Positions 1 to 9,421 are shown, counted from the first letter of the stretch. The stretch: DNA of 64,000 nucleotides from an uncultured Ulvibacter sp. (GCA_938083445.1 CALKCP010000017.1:118676-182675), one strand, 5' to 3'. Translations and numbers: made by a program. The notes: generated by a model from the letters alone, not told the origin.

Positions 1-2687
1 AATTCATAAGCAATTTGTTGTCCAGACCCTAACGTCCCGGCAAAAGTTTCTTGAACCGCTGGGTTGCTATCAAGTTGATAAGACACTTCAAAATTACTCT
101 GAGGATCAATCCCTGAGTTTCTAAAAGTAGCTTTAACAATAACATCCGATGTACCAGCACATACCAAGGCGAAATCACTTAATGAATTGTCTACAGAAAT
201 GGTTGCCAAATCATTATTGAGTGAACAGTTTACCAATCCTCCAGGATGATAAATTGCAATCGTTCTTCTGCTAATCCAACCTTCGGTATCATTTCGTGCA
301 ACAACGGCTGCCCAAATTTCATCGGACGGATTTGTAATTGGTATTGTAATGCTTGCTGTTGTAGAAGAGCCAACTAAATCCATATTAGTGGCGCCCAACA
401 CATATAAGTCATAAGACTCTGCACCCGAAATAGCGCTCCATGCAAAAGTGGCATCTGTTGGACATAGCTGAGATATCTCTACATTCGTCGGCAAACTAGC
501 GATTGAAAAACGTTCATCACTCATGTCTGAAAATCCGCCACTGCTAATTCTAACCAATGCATCTCCCGTAACTGAGTTTGGCACCGTCCAACCGTAATTA
601 GTAATATCACTTGCTACCGTTGTAATTGTGTTCCAAGACGCACCATTATCGGTAGAATATTCTAAATCGAAATCTGCGAGGGTATTTGTTGCATCCCAGT
701 GGATTGATTCAGTCTCCCCTGGAACAAAACGCTCCCCGGCATTTGGATACGTAAGCGTTAGGTTTTCAGAGATGATTTCATAAACTACAAAGTATTCTTG
801 TGGGCCAACAGGCACGTTGAATCCAGAAATTTCGATGTTGTAGTCTCCAGCAACTGGATTATTTATTAAAACTTGTTCCACATTATTTAGATGGTCCTCT
901 CCGTTAGTTGCAGGTAAATCAAGTGTTGTTGCATTTGGTGTTTCATCTAAGATCCAAGGCAATAGAGTCCCTGCTGTTGGATCAGTAACAATAAGATCAA
1001 GATCGTTGACTAAAGCAGGGTTTGCGCCTGCAGAGGCAGCGGGATCACTCCAATAGACCATAAATCGCGCTTGTGTTGTACCAGCAGGAATATTTATTGT
1101 GTGGTTGTTAGACGTTCCTTGAGTACTAATATCAGATAAATACCTCTCATCCTCAAGCAACAACCCCGCTCTTAAACCATTTACAATTCCCCAACCAAAT
1201 TTATAATCTGGCCCAATATTTCCTGCTTCATTTGCTGTATTGAGCATCGCAGCTTTTATGAGCGCTGATTGTGGTAAGGCCCCACTATTAGCGTCAGAAT
1301 AAACTTCATATAATTGAGCTGATATTCCTGCTATACCAGGAGCTGCACCTGAAGTTCCTCCAAAAGATTGATACGTATTGTTTTCATTCGTAGAGTTTTG
1401 GTTTTGTCCGTTTGCAGCAATGTCTGGCTTTATTCTTCCATCATGTGCTGGACCTCGACTGCTTGAGCCTACTAAAGATCCATCAAAGTATACGTTCGCC
1501 GTTGCTATTACATTTTTACCTTGTTTATGTCCACCAGTAATATTTCCCCATTGGCTACCTGCGCCATAGCCACAGTTGTTATTGTTTGAATTACCTGCAG
1601 AAAAGACGTGTAATAAAGTTGGAATATCCTTTGTTTGGGTATCTACCGTCTGTGTAATGGATGTATAGCCACCATTACAACCATTACTGTAGGATGAATT
1701 GGTGATCTGAACATCGCCAGATGTAATTAGAGAAACAGTTTGTGAGTCTAGAAAGTTAGACTGGTAATTAACTACATATAGATTTGAACCAGACGCCATA
1801 CCTCTCATTTTAGGGTCAAGATTCCCAGCACCTGCCATGATTCCGGAGACTCCATCCCCGTGTGTTCCACCGCTACCGGATGCTGTACTATTGTCAATTC
1901 TTCCTTGAAAATCAATATGTGGCCCTACCACACCATCATCTCTACAAAGAACTCCAACGCCTAAACCTGTGTAGTTTCTCCCAGCTGTAATTTGAGTATC
2001 TAATCCATTTGACCTGTGCAGGCTTCTTCCGCGGGTATCGTCAGGTATAGATGGTGCTACAATTAGTTCTACCCACTTTACATAAGGCAAATTGGATAGA
2101 GATTCTAAACAGTTGTTAGGAATAGAAAGATCAATATTATTTGAATCTTTATATTGTTGTACAACTCTTATTTGCTGATTGGCCAAATCACTGGTTATGT
2201 ATTCAGCACTCACACTTTTATAGTATTGAAGCGTCACCAAAATGTTATCTCCATCTAAAGCCCAATCACTATAGCCTCCATTTTTTAATGCTGAAGAGAG
2301 CTTGTATTCACCTGCTATGCCTTGAATTCCTCGAACCCCATTCGATTGAAGAAATGCTATTGAAGTATCTTGAGAAAACTTAAATAAATAAGCTTTGTTT
2401 GGAATATACTCTAAGAGCTCTAACCCTTCAGCTTTAAAAAGATCCTGAGTAGCTTGATCTGGGGTTTCATAAAACTGAACCCAGCCGTAATAATCTTGAC
2501 CAAGTTTTGACGATTCTGGCATTTGGCTCCATTGAAACGTGTTTATATTCTCAGGAAATTCAATGTGTTGATCTTGAAATTGAATAGAATAGGAAGATTG
2601 TGCGTAGGAATTTGACAAAGCAAATACCCAGATTAAAACACTTAAAATAATTTGTTTGAAAAGATGTGAAAAGGAGTCTTTAGTCAT
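1..2687 (-). CDS. T9SS-type secreted S8 subtilase, partial (C-terminus off the left edge)
   Basis: An open minus-strand frame runs from an ATG at 2687 to the window edge (895 codons visible, no stop). It starts with a signal peptide ending near SYAQ, followed by a long N-terminal region and a subtilisin-like S8 domain. The Asp motif (CRDDGVVGPH), His motif (HGDGVSG), SAGNSNNN oxyanion segment and Ser motif (GGTSGAAPG) are all present, so the protease looks intact. Downstream come a beta-sandwich, an Ig-like region and an Fn3-like region. It is a tandem paralogue of the gene at 2870-6487, with most residues shared in the parts seen. A T9SS sorting domain is expected beyond the edge by analogy with the paralogue but is not visible. 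It is probably a secreted or surface endopeptidase. Confidence 0.9.
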   Translation of the reverse strand, partial: MTKDSFSHLFKQIILSVLIWVFALSNSYAQSSYSIQFQDQHIEFPENINTFQWSQMPESSKLGQDYYGWVQFYETPDQATQDLFKAEGLELLEYIPNKAYLFKFSQDTSIAFLQSNGVRGIQGIAGEYKLSSALKNGGYSDWALDGDNILVTLQYYKSVSAEYITSDLANQQIRVVQQYKDSNNIDLSIPNNCLESLSNLPYVKWVELIVAPSIPDDTRGRSLHRSNGLDTQITAGRNYTGLGVGVLCRDDGVVGPHIDFQGRIDNSTASGSGGTHGDGVSGIMAGAGNLDPKMRGMASGSNLYVVNYQSNFLDSQTVSLITSGDVQITNSSYSNGCNGGYTSITQTVDTQTKDIPTLLHVFSAGNSNNNNCGYGAGSQWGNITGGHKQGKNVIATANVYFDGSLVGSSSRGPAHDGRIKPDIAANGQNQNSTNENNTYQSFGGTSGAAPGIAGISAQLYEVYSDANSGALPQSALIKAAMLNTANEAGNIGPDYKFGWGIVNGLRAGLLLEDERYLSDISTQGTSNNHTINIPAGTTQARFMVYWSDPAASAGANPALVNDLDLIVTDPTAGTLLPWILDETPNATTLDLPATNGEDHLNNVEQVLINNPVAGDYNIEISGFNVPVGPQEYFVVYEIISENLTLTYPNAGERFVPGETESIHWDATNTLADFDLEYSTDNGASWNTITTVASDITNYGWTVPNSVTGDALVRISSGGFSDMSDERFSIASLPTNVEISQLCPTDATFAWSAISGAESYDLYVLGATNMDLVGSSTTASITIPITNPSDEIWAAVVARNDTEGWISRRTIAIYHPGGLVNCSLNNDLATISVDNSLSDFALVCAGTSDVIVKATFRNSGIDPQSNFEVSYQLDSNPAVQETFAGTLGSGQQIAYE

Positions 2688-2739
2688 AGTGGTACTATTT
2701 GTTGAACGAATTTGTTCTTTTACAATTTTTTTAGCAGAT

Positions 2740-2769
2740 CAAATATATCTAAATAGACTTAAAAACAAA
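2740..2769 (-). promoter_or_regulatory. Bacteroidetal promoter of the first subtilase
   Basis: On the minus strand TATATTTG (2740-2747) matches the -7 consensus TAnnTTTG. A TTTG at 2766-2769 lies 18 bases upstream, close to the usual 19-base spacing of the -33 element. Transcription would start near 2734, giving a leader of about 47 nt. Confidence 0.65.
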
Positions 2770-2808
2770 CCCTATTAAGAGGTAATTGTGATGTTTTCAA
2801 TGTATTAT

Positions 2809-2848
2809 AAAAAACAGAACCACCAAAATAAAAAATCTAGGTGGTTCT
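2809..2848 (-). terminator. Rho-independent terminator of the second subtilase
   Basis: A perfect 9-bp stem (2816-2824 paired with 2840-2848) with a 15-nt loop is followed on the minus strand by six T residues (2809-2814). It lies 22 bases past the stop of the gene ending at 2870 and separates it from the next subtilase. Confidence 0.85.
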
Positions 2849-2869
2849 CGTATTCTAAAATAGAATCCT

Positions 2870-5800
2870 CTATTTAATTAACAACTTTTTAGTCGTGCTA
2901 ATCCCATCAGATGCAATAGTGATAAAATACAAACCACTTGCAAAACTTGAAACATCAAAACTTGCTTTAGAACTGCCATTAAAAACCGATTGGTCATATT
3001 GCTTCAGCTGTTGACCAAGACTGTTAATTATTGAGACATCAATAGTGTTGAAACTATTGTCACCAAGATCTAAGGTGAATCCCTGGCTAGCAGGATTAGG
3101 ATACAAGGATAACGATGAAATGTTGAATTCATTCGTAGCTAGCACGCCATCCATGAAGATATTATCAATATAGGTGCTATTTCCGATGTTATTCTGATTA
3201 ATAAACCGAATTATTATCTGCTCTCCAGCATACGCGCTTAGATCTATTTGTTCTGCTCGCCATTCGTTTGCTGCCTGAGGCGCCCAATTATTCGTCGTAT
3301 TATAGTCTGGTATTGTTGAAAGCCCTAAGCCGCTTAAACCATAAACATATGTAAAGGAGCTACCACAATCGGTTGAAATAGCGACAAATAAAAGATCACT
3401 TGCGACAGCAGAATACTGTGCTTTTGCCAAATCGAAATTTAAAACACCATTTGTAAGGTCCGTAAGGTCATAAAGATCGGTGGTGAGAAAATCCTGTTCT
3501 CCAAGTCCAAGATAATTTGAGTTATTAACATAGGCAGCAGCAGTCGGATTTCCATCGCTTCCAATGATATTGTTTCTCTCCTCCCATGTAAATGAGTTAT
3601 CTGAATTTTGAATATCCCATCCACTTGGAGGCACTCCGTTTATATCAAAAGGTTCAACAAAAATTGGACTTATAGCGTCCAAATAAGCAACAAAAGATAC
3701 GTCTTGAGTATTGTTTTGCAAATATTCATCCGATGCGAGTGATACTGCAGTGGTAATGACACGGGAACCTCCTGAGGTCAATATCGCAGGGGTGTTAAAC
3801 TCATAGGTCACCTGATCTCCCGGGTTTATTGTAGCTGTATACGTTTCAACTACCTCAGGCTCCCCTGAAATTTGGTAAGAAACTGGAAAATTACTTTGAG
3901 CACTTGAACCGTTATTTTTTATGGTAACCGAAATAATGGGGTTTCCATCTCCACAGGCGGTCGAAAAATCATCAGGATCGTTATTTATGGATTCCATTGA
4001 TATGTCATTAGTCAAAACACAATTTAGCAATCCACCTGCATGACCTCTAGCGACTGATCGTGCACTTTCCCATCCGGCGGTGCTGTTTTTAGCAACCACA
4101 GCAAACCACAATGAGGCTTCAGGGTCTTCAATTGGGATAGTTATGTTTTCCGTAGTGTAGGTGCCTACTAACTCCATAACCGTATCACCTAAAGTATACA
4201 CTTCATAAGATTCGGCATTGGTGATAGGATTCCATTGCAATTCCGCTTCGGTCGGGCAAACTTGCACAATGGTAAGAACTGTTGGGAATTGCGCTACATT
4301 AAAGGCGGCATCACTTTGGTCTTGATCGCCACCGCTTGAAATACGTACTAAGTATTCCCCACCAACTTCGCTTACACCTGGAGCTGACCAGGCATAGTTT
4401 CTCAAGGAAGCATTAACTGTTGCAATTGCATTCCAACTTCCACCATTATTCGAGGAGTATTCTAAGTTAAAGTTTCCTGTTGTATTCACAGCATCCCAAT
4501 GAATTGACTCCGTAGCGAATGGTTGAAAAGACTCACCTCCATTTGGATAGGTAAGTGTTAGTTTTTCTGATATGATTTCGTACAACACAATGTACTCTTG
4601 AGGACCAACAGGCACGTCGAAACCTGAAATTTCGATATCGTAGTCTCCAACAAGGGGGTTGTTAAGAACAACTTGCTCCATATTGTTGAGATGATCGATT
4701 CCATTTGTTGCTGGTAAATCGAGTGTAGTAGCATTTGGTGTTGAATCTAAGATCCATGGTAAATGAGTTCCATTTGAAGGATCTGTAACAACAAGATCTA
4801 AGTCATTAACTAAGTCTTTAATCACTCCTGGTGCAGCCGGGGTGTCACTCCAATATACCATGAATCGCACTTGTGTTGTGCCAGCAGGTACATTTATTGT
4901 GTGGTTGTTAGATGTTCCTTGAGTCACAGTTGCGGTTAAATGGCGACCATCTTCAATTAGCTTTGCCGCCCTTAATCCATTTACAATACCCCAACCAAAT
5001 TTATAATCAGGCCCCACATTTCCGTAGTCACTGGCCGTATTTAAAAGAGTAGATTTGATCAATGCAGATGGAGGAAACGCACCCCCATTTAAATTTCCGT
5101 AGGCTTCATATAGTTGGGCTGATATTCCAGCTATACCTGGAGCTGCCGCAGATGTTCCTCCAAAACTCTGATACGTATTATTTTCATTAGTAGAGTTTTG
5201 GTTTTGCCCGTTTGCAGCAATATCCGGCTTTATTCGGCCATCATGAGCTGGTCCTCGGCTACTTGAATTTACCAATGAGCCATCAAAGAAAACATTCGCC
5301 GTTGCGATTACGTTTTTCCCTTGTTTATGCCCTCCGGTAATATTCCCCCATTGACTTCCAGCTCCGTAACCACAATTGTTATTGTTTGAATTACCAGCAG
5401 AAAATACGTGCAATAAAGTTGGGATATCCTTTGCTTGCGTATCAACTGTTTGCGTAATTGTAGTATATCCCGCATTACAACCATTACTATAAGATGAATT
5501 TGTAATTTGTACTGCCCCAGAATTAATCAATATTTGTGTTTCGGGATCTAAAAAACTCGCGGCGTAGTTAACAACATATAGATTTGCTTCTGCCGCCATG
5601 CCACGCATAGCGGGGTTTAAATTTCCTGCACCTGCCATAATTCCAGCAACTCCATCACCATGACTTGGTCCATTACCACCCGCAAAACTATTATCGATTC
5701 TTCCTTGGAAATCGATATGTGGTCCCACAACACCATCATCTCTGCATAGAACGCCTATGTTTTTTCCAGTATAATCTCGTCCAGCGGTAGTTTGAGTATC

Positions 5801-6487
5801 TAGTCCATTCGATCTGTGCAAATTTCTGCCGCGAGTATCTTCGGGCTCAGCAGGAGCTGATATTAATTCAACCCATTTTACATATGCTAAGTTTGAAAGA
5901 CTTTCCAAACAGTTATTAGGGATTGAAAGGTCAATAATGTTGGAACCTCTATAGGCTTCCTTCACAGAAATTAATTGGCGTTGTAAGTCACTAATTACAT
6001 AGTCAACAGTTACATTTTTATGAAACTGAAGCGTCACGAGAATATTATCTCCCTCTAAAGCCCAGTCTTGATAGCCGCCATCTTTTAATGCTGAAGAAAG
6101 TTTGTATTCGCTAGCTATTGGTTGAATTCCTCTTACACCTTTCGATTGAAGGAATGTTATTGAAGTGGTTTCTGGAAAATAAAATAAATAGGTCTTATTA
6201 GGAATATATTCTATTAGCTCAAGATTTTGGGATTTAAACAAATCCTGTGTTGCCTGATTTGGTGTCTCATAAAACTGCACCCAACCGTAGTAGCCTTCAT
6301 CAAGTTTTGATGACTCTGGCATTTGGTTCCATTGAAACGTGTTTATATTTTCAGGGAATTCAATACTTTGATCTTGAAATTGAATAGAATAGGAAGATTG
6401 TGCGTAGGAAGTTGTTAAAACAAAAGCAATTGTTAGAACGCTCAAAACAGCTTGCTTCATTAATAGAGAGAGGGGAAGTTTTATCAT
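2870..6487 (-). CDS. T9SS-secreted S8 family serine peptidase with C-terminal sorting domain
   Basis: This 1205-residue protein has a signal peptide (about 1-30) and a subtilisin-like domain from about 235 to 510. The catalytic residues appear to be Asp250 (DDGV), His276 (HGDG) and Ser446 (GTSAAAP), with the oxyanion Asn366 in SAGN. A beta-sandwich, Ig-like, Fn3-like and CARDB-like regions follow, then a MAM/jelly-roll-like segment (about 960-1120). The last 80 residues form a typical type IX secretion sorting domain (SLYPNPA... GLYFITI ... KKLLIK). It is expected to be exported by the T9SS and either anchored at the cell surface or released. The neighbouring gene at 1-2687 is a close paralogue, which suggests a recent tandem duplication. 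Confidence 0.93.
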   Translation of the reverse strand: MIKLPLSLLMKQAVLSVLTIAFVLTTSYAQSSYSIQFQDQSIEFPENINTFQWNQMPESSKLDEGYYGWVQFYETPNQATQDLFKSQNLELIEYIPNKTYLFYFPETTSITFLQSKGVRGIQPIASEYKLSSALKDGGYQDWALEGDNILVTLQFHKNVTVDYVISDLQRQLISVKEAYRGSNIIDLSIPNNCLESLSNLAYVKWVELISAPAEPEDTRGRNLHRSNGLDTQTTAGRDYTGKNIGVLCRDDGVVGPHIDFQGRIDNSFAGGNGPSHGDGVAGIMAGAGNLNPAMRGMAAEANLYVVNYAASFLDPETQILINSGAVQITNSSYSNGCNAGYTTITQTVDTQAKDIPTLLHVFSAGNSNNNNCGYGAGSQWGNITGGHKQGKNVIATANVFFDGSLVNSSSRGPAHDGRIKPDIAANGQNQNSTNENNTYQSFGGTSAAAPGIAGISAQLYEAYGNLNGGAFPPSALIKSTLLNTASDYGNVGPDYKFGWGIVNGLRAAKLIEDGRHLTATVTQGTSNNHTINVPAGTTQVRFMVYWSDTPAAPGVIKDLVNDLDLVVTDPSNGTHLPWILDSTPNATTLDLPATNGIDHLNNMEQVVLNNPLVGDYDIEISGFDVPVGPQEYIVLYEIISEKLTLTYPNGGESFQPFATESIHWDAVNTTGNFNLEYSSNNGGSWNAIATVNASLRNYAWSAPGVSEVGGEYLVRISSGGDQDQSDAAFNVAQFPTVLTIVQVCPTEAELQWNPITNAESYEVYTLGDTVMELVGTYTTENITIPIEDPEASLWFAVVAKNSTAGWESARSVARGHAGGLLNCVLTNDISMESINNDPDDFSTACGDGNPIISVTIKNNGSSAQSNFPVSYQISGEPEVVETYTATINPGDQVTYEFNTPAILTSGGSRVITTAVSLASDEYLQNNTQDVSFVAYLDAISPIFVEPFDINGVPPSGWDIQNSDNSFTWEERNNIIGSDGNPTAAAYVNNSNYLGLGEQDFLTTDLYDLTDLTNGVLNFDLAKAQYSAVASDLLFVAISTDCGSSFTYVYGLSGLGLSTIPDYNTTNNWAPQAANEWRAEQIDLSAYAGEQIIIRFINQNNIGNSTYIDNIFMDGVLATNEFNISSLSLYPNPASQGFTLDLGDNSFNTIDVSIINSLGQQLKQYDQSVFNGSSKASFDVSSFASGLYFITIASDGISTTKKLLIK

Positions 6488-6550
6488 GGTTTACATATTT
6501 TATTTTTACACTAAGTTGGCAGAAAACAGTATAATCTGTTTAAACGAAAT

Positions 6551-6558
6551 CAAATATA
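6551..6558 (-). promoter_or_regulatory. -7 box of the second subtilase
   Basis: TATATTTG on the minus strand exactly matches TAnnTTTG and is the same octamer as in the paralogue's promoter. No -33 TTTG at standard spacing was seen. The predicted leader is about 60 nt. Confidence 0.5.
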
Positions 6559-6671
6559 CCCAAACAGCTTCTAAGTATTGACACTGTTTTAGTTAAAAAT
6601 AACCAAAATGTAAGGGTTAAGTACTAGTATATGAATAGGATAAAGCAACCGTTTTGCACTTTTAGAAAAAT

Positions 6672-7181
6672 TTAATTAAATAACGCCCTTAATTCTGAAG
6701 CTTCGTCGGGTTTTATTTTTCCGGCCAATAGGAGGCTCAGCTGTCGCCTTCTAAGGGCAGCTTCGAAACGCTCTTTTTCAAGTTTAGTTTCCGGAGTTAA
6801 TCTAGGAACAGCAACAGGAGTGCCCATTTCATCAACAGCAACGAAGGTGTAAATTGCTTCATTTGCTCTAGTGCGTAAACCACTCTCTCTATCTTCTATC
6901 CAAACGTCCATATAAATTTCCATGGATGTTTTAAACGCTCTTGAAACTTTAGCTTCAACTGTCACTACACTCCCTAGAGGGATCATTTTATTGAAGGCTA
7001 CGTGGTTCACAGAAACAGTCACTACAATTCTTCTGCTATGTCTTCGTGCTGAGATACTTGCTGCCCGATCCATTCGCGCCAATAACTCCCCGCCAAACAT
7101 ATTTCCAATAGGATTTGTTTCACTAGGAAGTACCAAATCTGTTACTATGGTAAGAGAATCGTTCGGGGTTTTAGAGTTCAT
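6672..7181 (-). CDS. Acyl-CoA thioesterase, hotdog fold (YciA/BFIT-like)
   Basis: This small hotdog-fold enzyme is expected to hydrolyse acyl-CoA thioesters in the cytoplasm. The conserved N-terminal segment (NPIGNMFGGELLARMDRAA) carries the family's active-site region, followed by the central strands VVTVSVNHVAF and VVTVEAKVSRAF. The ATG at 7181 (MNSKTPND) is chosen as the start, giving 169 residues. An ATG 13 codons earlier lies upstream of the -7 box at 7196-7203, so it would not be transcribed from that promoter. The gene stands alone between the subtilase and the SPOR gene. The substrate chain length cannot be read from the sequence. Confidence 0.88.
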   Translation of the reverse strand: MNSKTPNDSLTIVTDLVLPSETNPIGNMFGGELLARMDRAASISARRHSRRIVVTVSVNHVAFNKMIPLGSVVTVEAKVSRAFKTSMEIYMDVWIEDRESGLRTRANEAIYTFVAVDEMGTPVAVPRLTPETKLEKERFEAALRRRQLSLLLAGKIKPDEASELRALFN

Positions 7182-7195
7182 TGTGTCGTTTTTTG

Positions 7196-7203
7196 CAAAT
7201 GTA
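7196..7203 (-). promoter_or_regulatory. -7 box of the thioesterase gene; decides its start
   Basis: TACATTTG on the minus strand is an exact TAnnTTTG. It ends 14 nt before the ATG at 7181 and lies downstream of the alternative ATG at 7220, which argues for the shorter protein. Confidence 0.55.
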
Positions 7204-7275
7204 CACCGTATTGTACACATTTTTATTTCTTCGAAAAGAGAATTTGAAAAAGAATAATTTTGAAGAATAGAGTGC

Positions 7276-8202
7276 TTACTTGGCTAGGTCTTTGACCAGT
7301 AGCCAAGCGTCTTTATTTTCAGTGCTCTTCACTTCGCGAAGGCTTTTATAGGCATCTTTACGGTTTTCATGACTGCTGTAAACAATCATATGCAACCCAT
7401 ATTTATTGGCGCCTATTCCTTTTGCTGCATATCCTTTTTCGAGAAGCTGGTTTAATTTCCTAGTTGCGTTTTCTTCAATGCGAAAAGCCCCTGCAATGAT
7501 ATGATAATTACCAGCTTGTTTTGGCAAAGTAAGATTGAGAGCAGGTAAAGGGCTTTCAATAACAAAAGTAGCTTCTTGAATTTGACTTTCAAGTTGGGTG
7601 TTGGCTTTTTGTCTTTCAACAAAATTTGAGTTTTTCACCTGCCCTTCGTATATTTTGAGACCTCCAAAACCCGATATAGAAATAGCAATTAGCGCAATTG
7701 CCGCATATCTCAGGTAAGGGACTGCCTCTCTCTTTTCAGGAATAAAAACCAATGGGGCAGGAGTAACTTCTTTGTGTACTTCACGAGAAATTTGAGAAGA
7801 TGAAAATGTATTTAATCCAAAGGATGTGGAGTTGAAATTTTCTTTATTTGAAGGCGAAAATTGGACAGAGTTTTCTTCATTTAAACAAAACTCTCCAATG
7901 TTTTTTAGCACAATAACGTCCCCCGCCGAGAGCTGTAGCGAGAGCTTTCCAGTGAAGTTTCTTATTTGCCGTAGTGCGTTTTCATAGCTGCAGTTTTCAA
8001 CGGAAGCAACATAATTTGCAAGCAATCCATCGTTGGTTTGTAGCTGCCGGTTAAAGATTATTATTTTTCTCGGCGGGTAAAAGGTGTTGGAGACTGAATC
8101 AACTCTTGCCGATTGGTGTTGTGTTAAAAAAGCCCCGAAACCAGGAATTATAACACATTCGTATCGATATAATAAATCTTTTATGTAGTTAGATAGTTGC
8201 AT
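7276..8202 (-). CDS. HU-like (CCDC81-type) and SPOR domain membrane protein
   Basis: This 308-residue protein has three parts. Residues 1-125 resemble the bacterial HU-CCDC81 domains (RYECVIIPGFGAFL ... NDGLLANYVA ... LKNIGEFCL). A single membrane segment lies at about 165-182 (RYAAIALIAISISGFGG). The C-terminal SPOR-type domain (about 228-305, starting NYHIIAGAF) would lie in the periplasm and may bind denuded septal peptidoglycan. The arrangement is recurrent in Bacteroidota, and its exact role is unknown. SPOR domains usually place proteins at the division site, so an envelope or division function is inferred. It is transcribed divergently from dprA. Confidence 0.8.
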   Translation of the reverse strand: MQLSNYIKDLLYRYECVIIPGFGAFLTQHQSARVDSVSNTFYPPRKIIIFNRQLQTNDGLLANYVASVENCSYENALRQIRNFTGKLSLQLSAGDVIVLKNIGEFCLNEENSVQFSPSNKENFNSTSFGLNTFSSSQISREVHKEVTPAPLVFIPEKREAVPYLRYAAIALIAISISGFGGLKIYEGQVKNSNFVERQKANTQLESQIQEATFVIESPLPALNLTLPKQAGNYHIIAGAFRIEENATRKLNQLLEKGYAAKGIGANKYGLHMIVYSSHENRKDAYKSLREVKSTENKDAWLLVKDLAK

Positions 8203-8207
8203 TGAAA

Positions 8208-8215
8208 CAAATATA
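8208..8215 (-). promoter_or_regulatory. -7 box giving a near-leaderless SPOR mRNA
   Basis: TATATTTG on the minus strand exactly matches TAnnTTTG and ends only five bases before the ATG at 8202. The transcript should therefore start at or next to the start codon. Confidence 0.55.
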
Positions 8216-8226
8216 GTTTTTTTTCA

Positions 8227-8271
8227 TTTTGAGTTGTTAATAAGTGCTTCGAACTTATTAACAACTCAAAA
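8227..8271. repeat. Perfect 19-bp inverted repeat between divergent genes
   Basis: Arms 8227-8245 and 8253-8271 are exact reverse complements, separated by a 7-base spacer. The repeat sits between the SPOR-gene promoter (8208-8215) and the dprA promoter-like box (8278-8285), in divergent rather than convergent position. It is therefore either an operator or a barrier hairpin, not an ordinary end-of-gene terminator. Its function is unknown. Confidence 0.85.
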
Positions 8272-8277
8272 ATTATG

Positions 8278-8285
8278 TATATTTA
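8278..8285 (+). promoter_or_regulatory. Probable -7 box of dprA
   Basis: TATATTTA matches TAnnTTTG at all but the last base. It lies 29 bases before the ATG at 8315 and downstream of the TTG alternative start at 8234. Confidence 0.4.
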
Positions 8286-8314
8286 ATCGCTCCCCTTCTT
8301 TATTTTATGAAATT

Positions 8315-9421
8315 ATGCTATCAAGAGATGAGTTGTTCCACACGCTTGCTTTACAACGTGTTCCGAATTTGGGTGCTGCTTCAGCAAAAAAATTATTACA
8401 GGTTGTAGGTTCAGCCGAAGGAGTTTTCAAAGAAAAAAAAACAACCCTTCTTAAGGTAGATGGTATTGGAAGGCAGAAATTAAAAGATCTTAATACATCA
8501 AATGCCTTTGTTGATGCCGAACGAGAAATGGAATATATTGATTCCAATCAAATTTCATGCAGCTTCTTTAAAGATGACAACTATCCTGAAAGGCTTAAGC
8601 ATTGTCTTGATGGACCCTTATTGCTCTTTTGTCGAGGGGATATAAACCTGATGAGTAAAAGAATAATTAGTGTGGTTGGAGCTCGCAATATCACTACTTA
8701 CGGAAGAGACTTCTGTGTAAAATTAATAAACGAATTGGCTCCAACAAATCCAACCATAGTCTCTGGATTTGCATATGGGGCCGATATTACCGCACACAAG
8801 GCCGCTATCGAAAATGGCCTGCAGACGATTGGATGTCTTGCCCACGGCTTGAATCAAATGTATCCAAAAACCCATAAAAAATATGTGTCTCAAGTTGAAG
8901 AAAACGGGGGTTTTATAACCGACTTTTGGAGCAGTGATAAAATTGAACGGACTAATTTTCTAAAAAGAAATCGAATAATAGCAGGTATGAGCGAAGCCAC
9001 CATTGTTATTGAGTCTGCCGAAAAAGGAGGTAGCCTCGTTACTGCAGATATAGCGAATTCTTATGACCGAGAAGTCTTTGCGGCCCCAGGAAGAACAACA
9101 GATAGCCAGAGTAAGGGCTGTAATAATTTAATCAAAACGCAGCAGGCAAGATTGCTAACGTCGGCGGCTGATATTGTTTATATGCTAGGATGGAAATTGG
9201 AGGATTTTAAAGCAAAGCCTCAACAGAAACAACTCTTCATTGAGCTTTCAGCAGAAGAGCAAGTGATTTTTGATTATTTAAAGGAGAATGATAAACAAGT
9301 GCTAGATTTGATTGCCTTGCATTGCAAAGTACCCACATTTAAAGTGAGCTCGTTGCTTTTGAGTATGGAATTAAAGGGTGTCGTTAGGCCACTTCCAGGA
9401 AAGTTGTTTCAAATAACGTAG
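8315..9421 (+). CDS. dprA: DNA-processing protein DprA
   Basis: DprA binds single-stranded DNA and loads RecA during natural transformation. The 368-residue protein has an N-terminal helix-hairpin-helix/SAM-like region (LQRVPNLGAASAKKLL). The Rossmann-like core carries the family signatures ISVVGARNITTYG, VSGFAYGADITAH and the GGSLVTADIA segment. A winged-helix domain (about the last 65 residues) closes the protein. ATG 8315 is preferred to a TTG 27 codons upstream: the extra residues are not family-like, and the TTG lies inside the 8227-8271 inverted repeat. The gene converges on trpS with a 15-base gap. Confidence 0.95.
   Translation: MLSRDELFHTLALQRVPNLGAASAKKLLQVVGSAEGVFKEKKTTLLKVDGIGRQKLKDLNTSNAFVDAEREMEYIDSNQISCSFFKDDNYPERLKHCLDGPLLLFCRGDINLMSKRIISVVGARNITTYGRDFCVKLINELAPTNPTIVSGFAYGADITAHKAAIENGLQTIGCLAHGLNQMYPKTHKKYVSQVEENGGFITDFWSSDKIERTNFLKRNRIIAGMSEATIVIESAEKGGSLVTADIANSYDREVFAAPGRTTDSQSKGCNNLIKTQQARLLTSAADIVYMLGWKLEDFKAKPQQKQLFIELSAEEQVIFDYLKENDKQVLDLIALHCKVPTFKVSSLLLSMELKGVVRPLPGKLFQIT

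Noticed and set aside
1378..2383. Short plus-strand reading frames inside the first subtilase (1378-1569 and 2141-2383)
   Set aside because: They are antisense shadows of the open minus-strand subtilase frame, which shows clear family motifs throughout.
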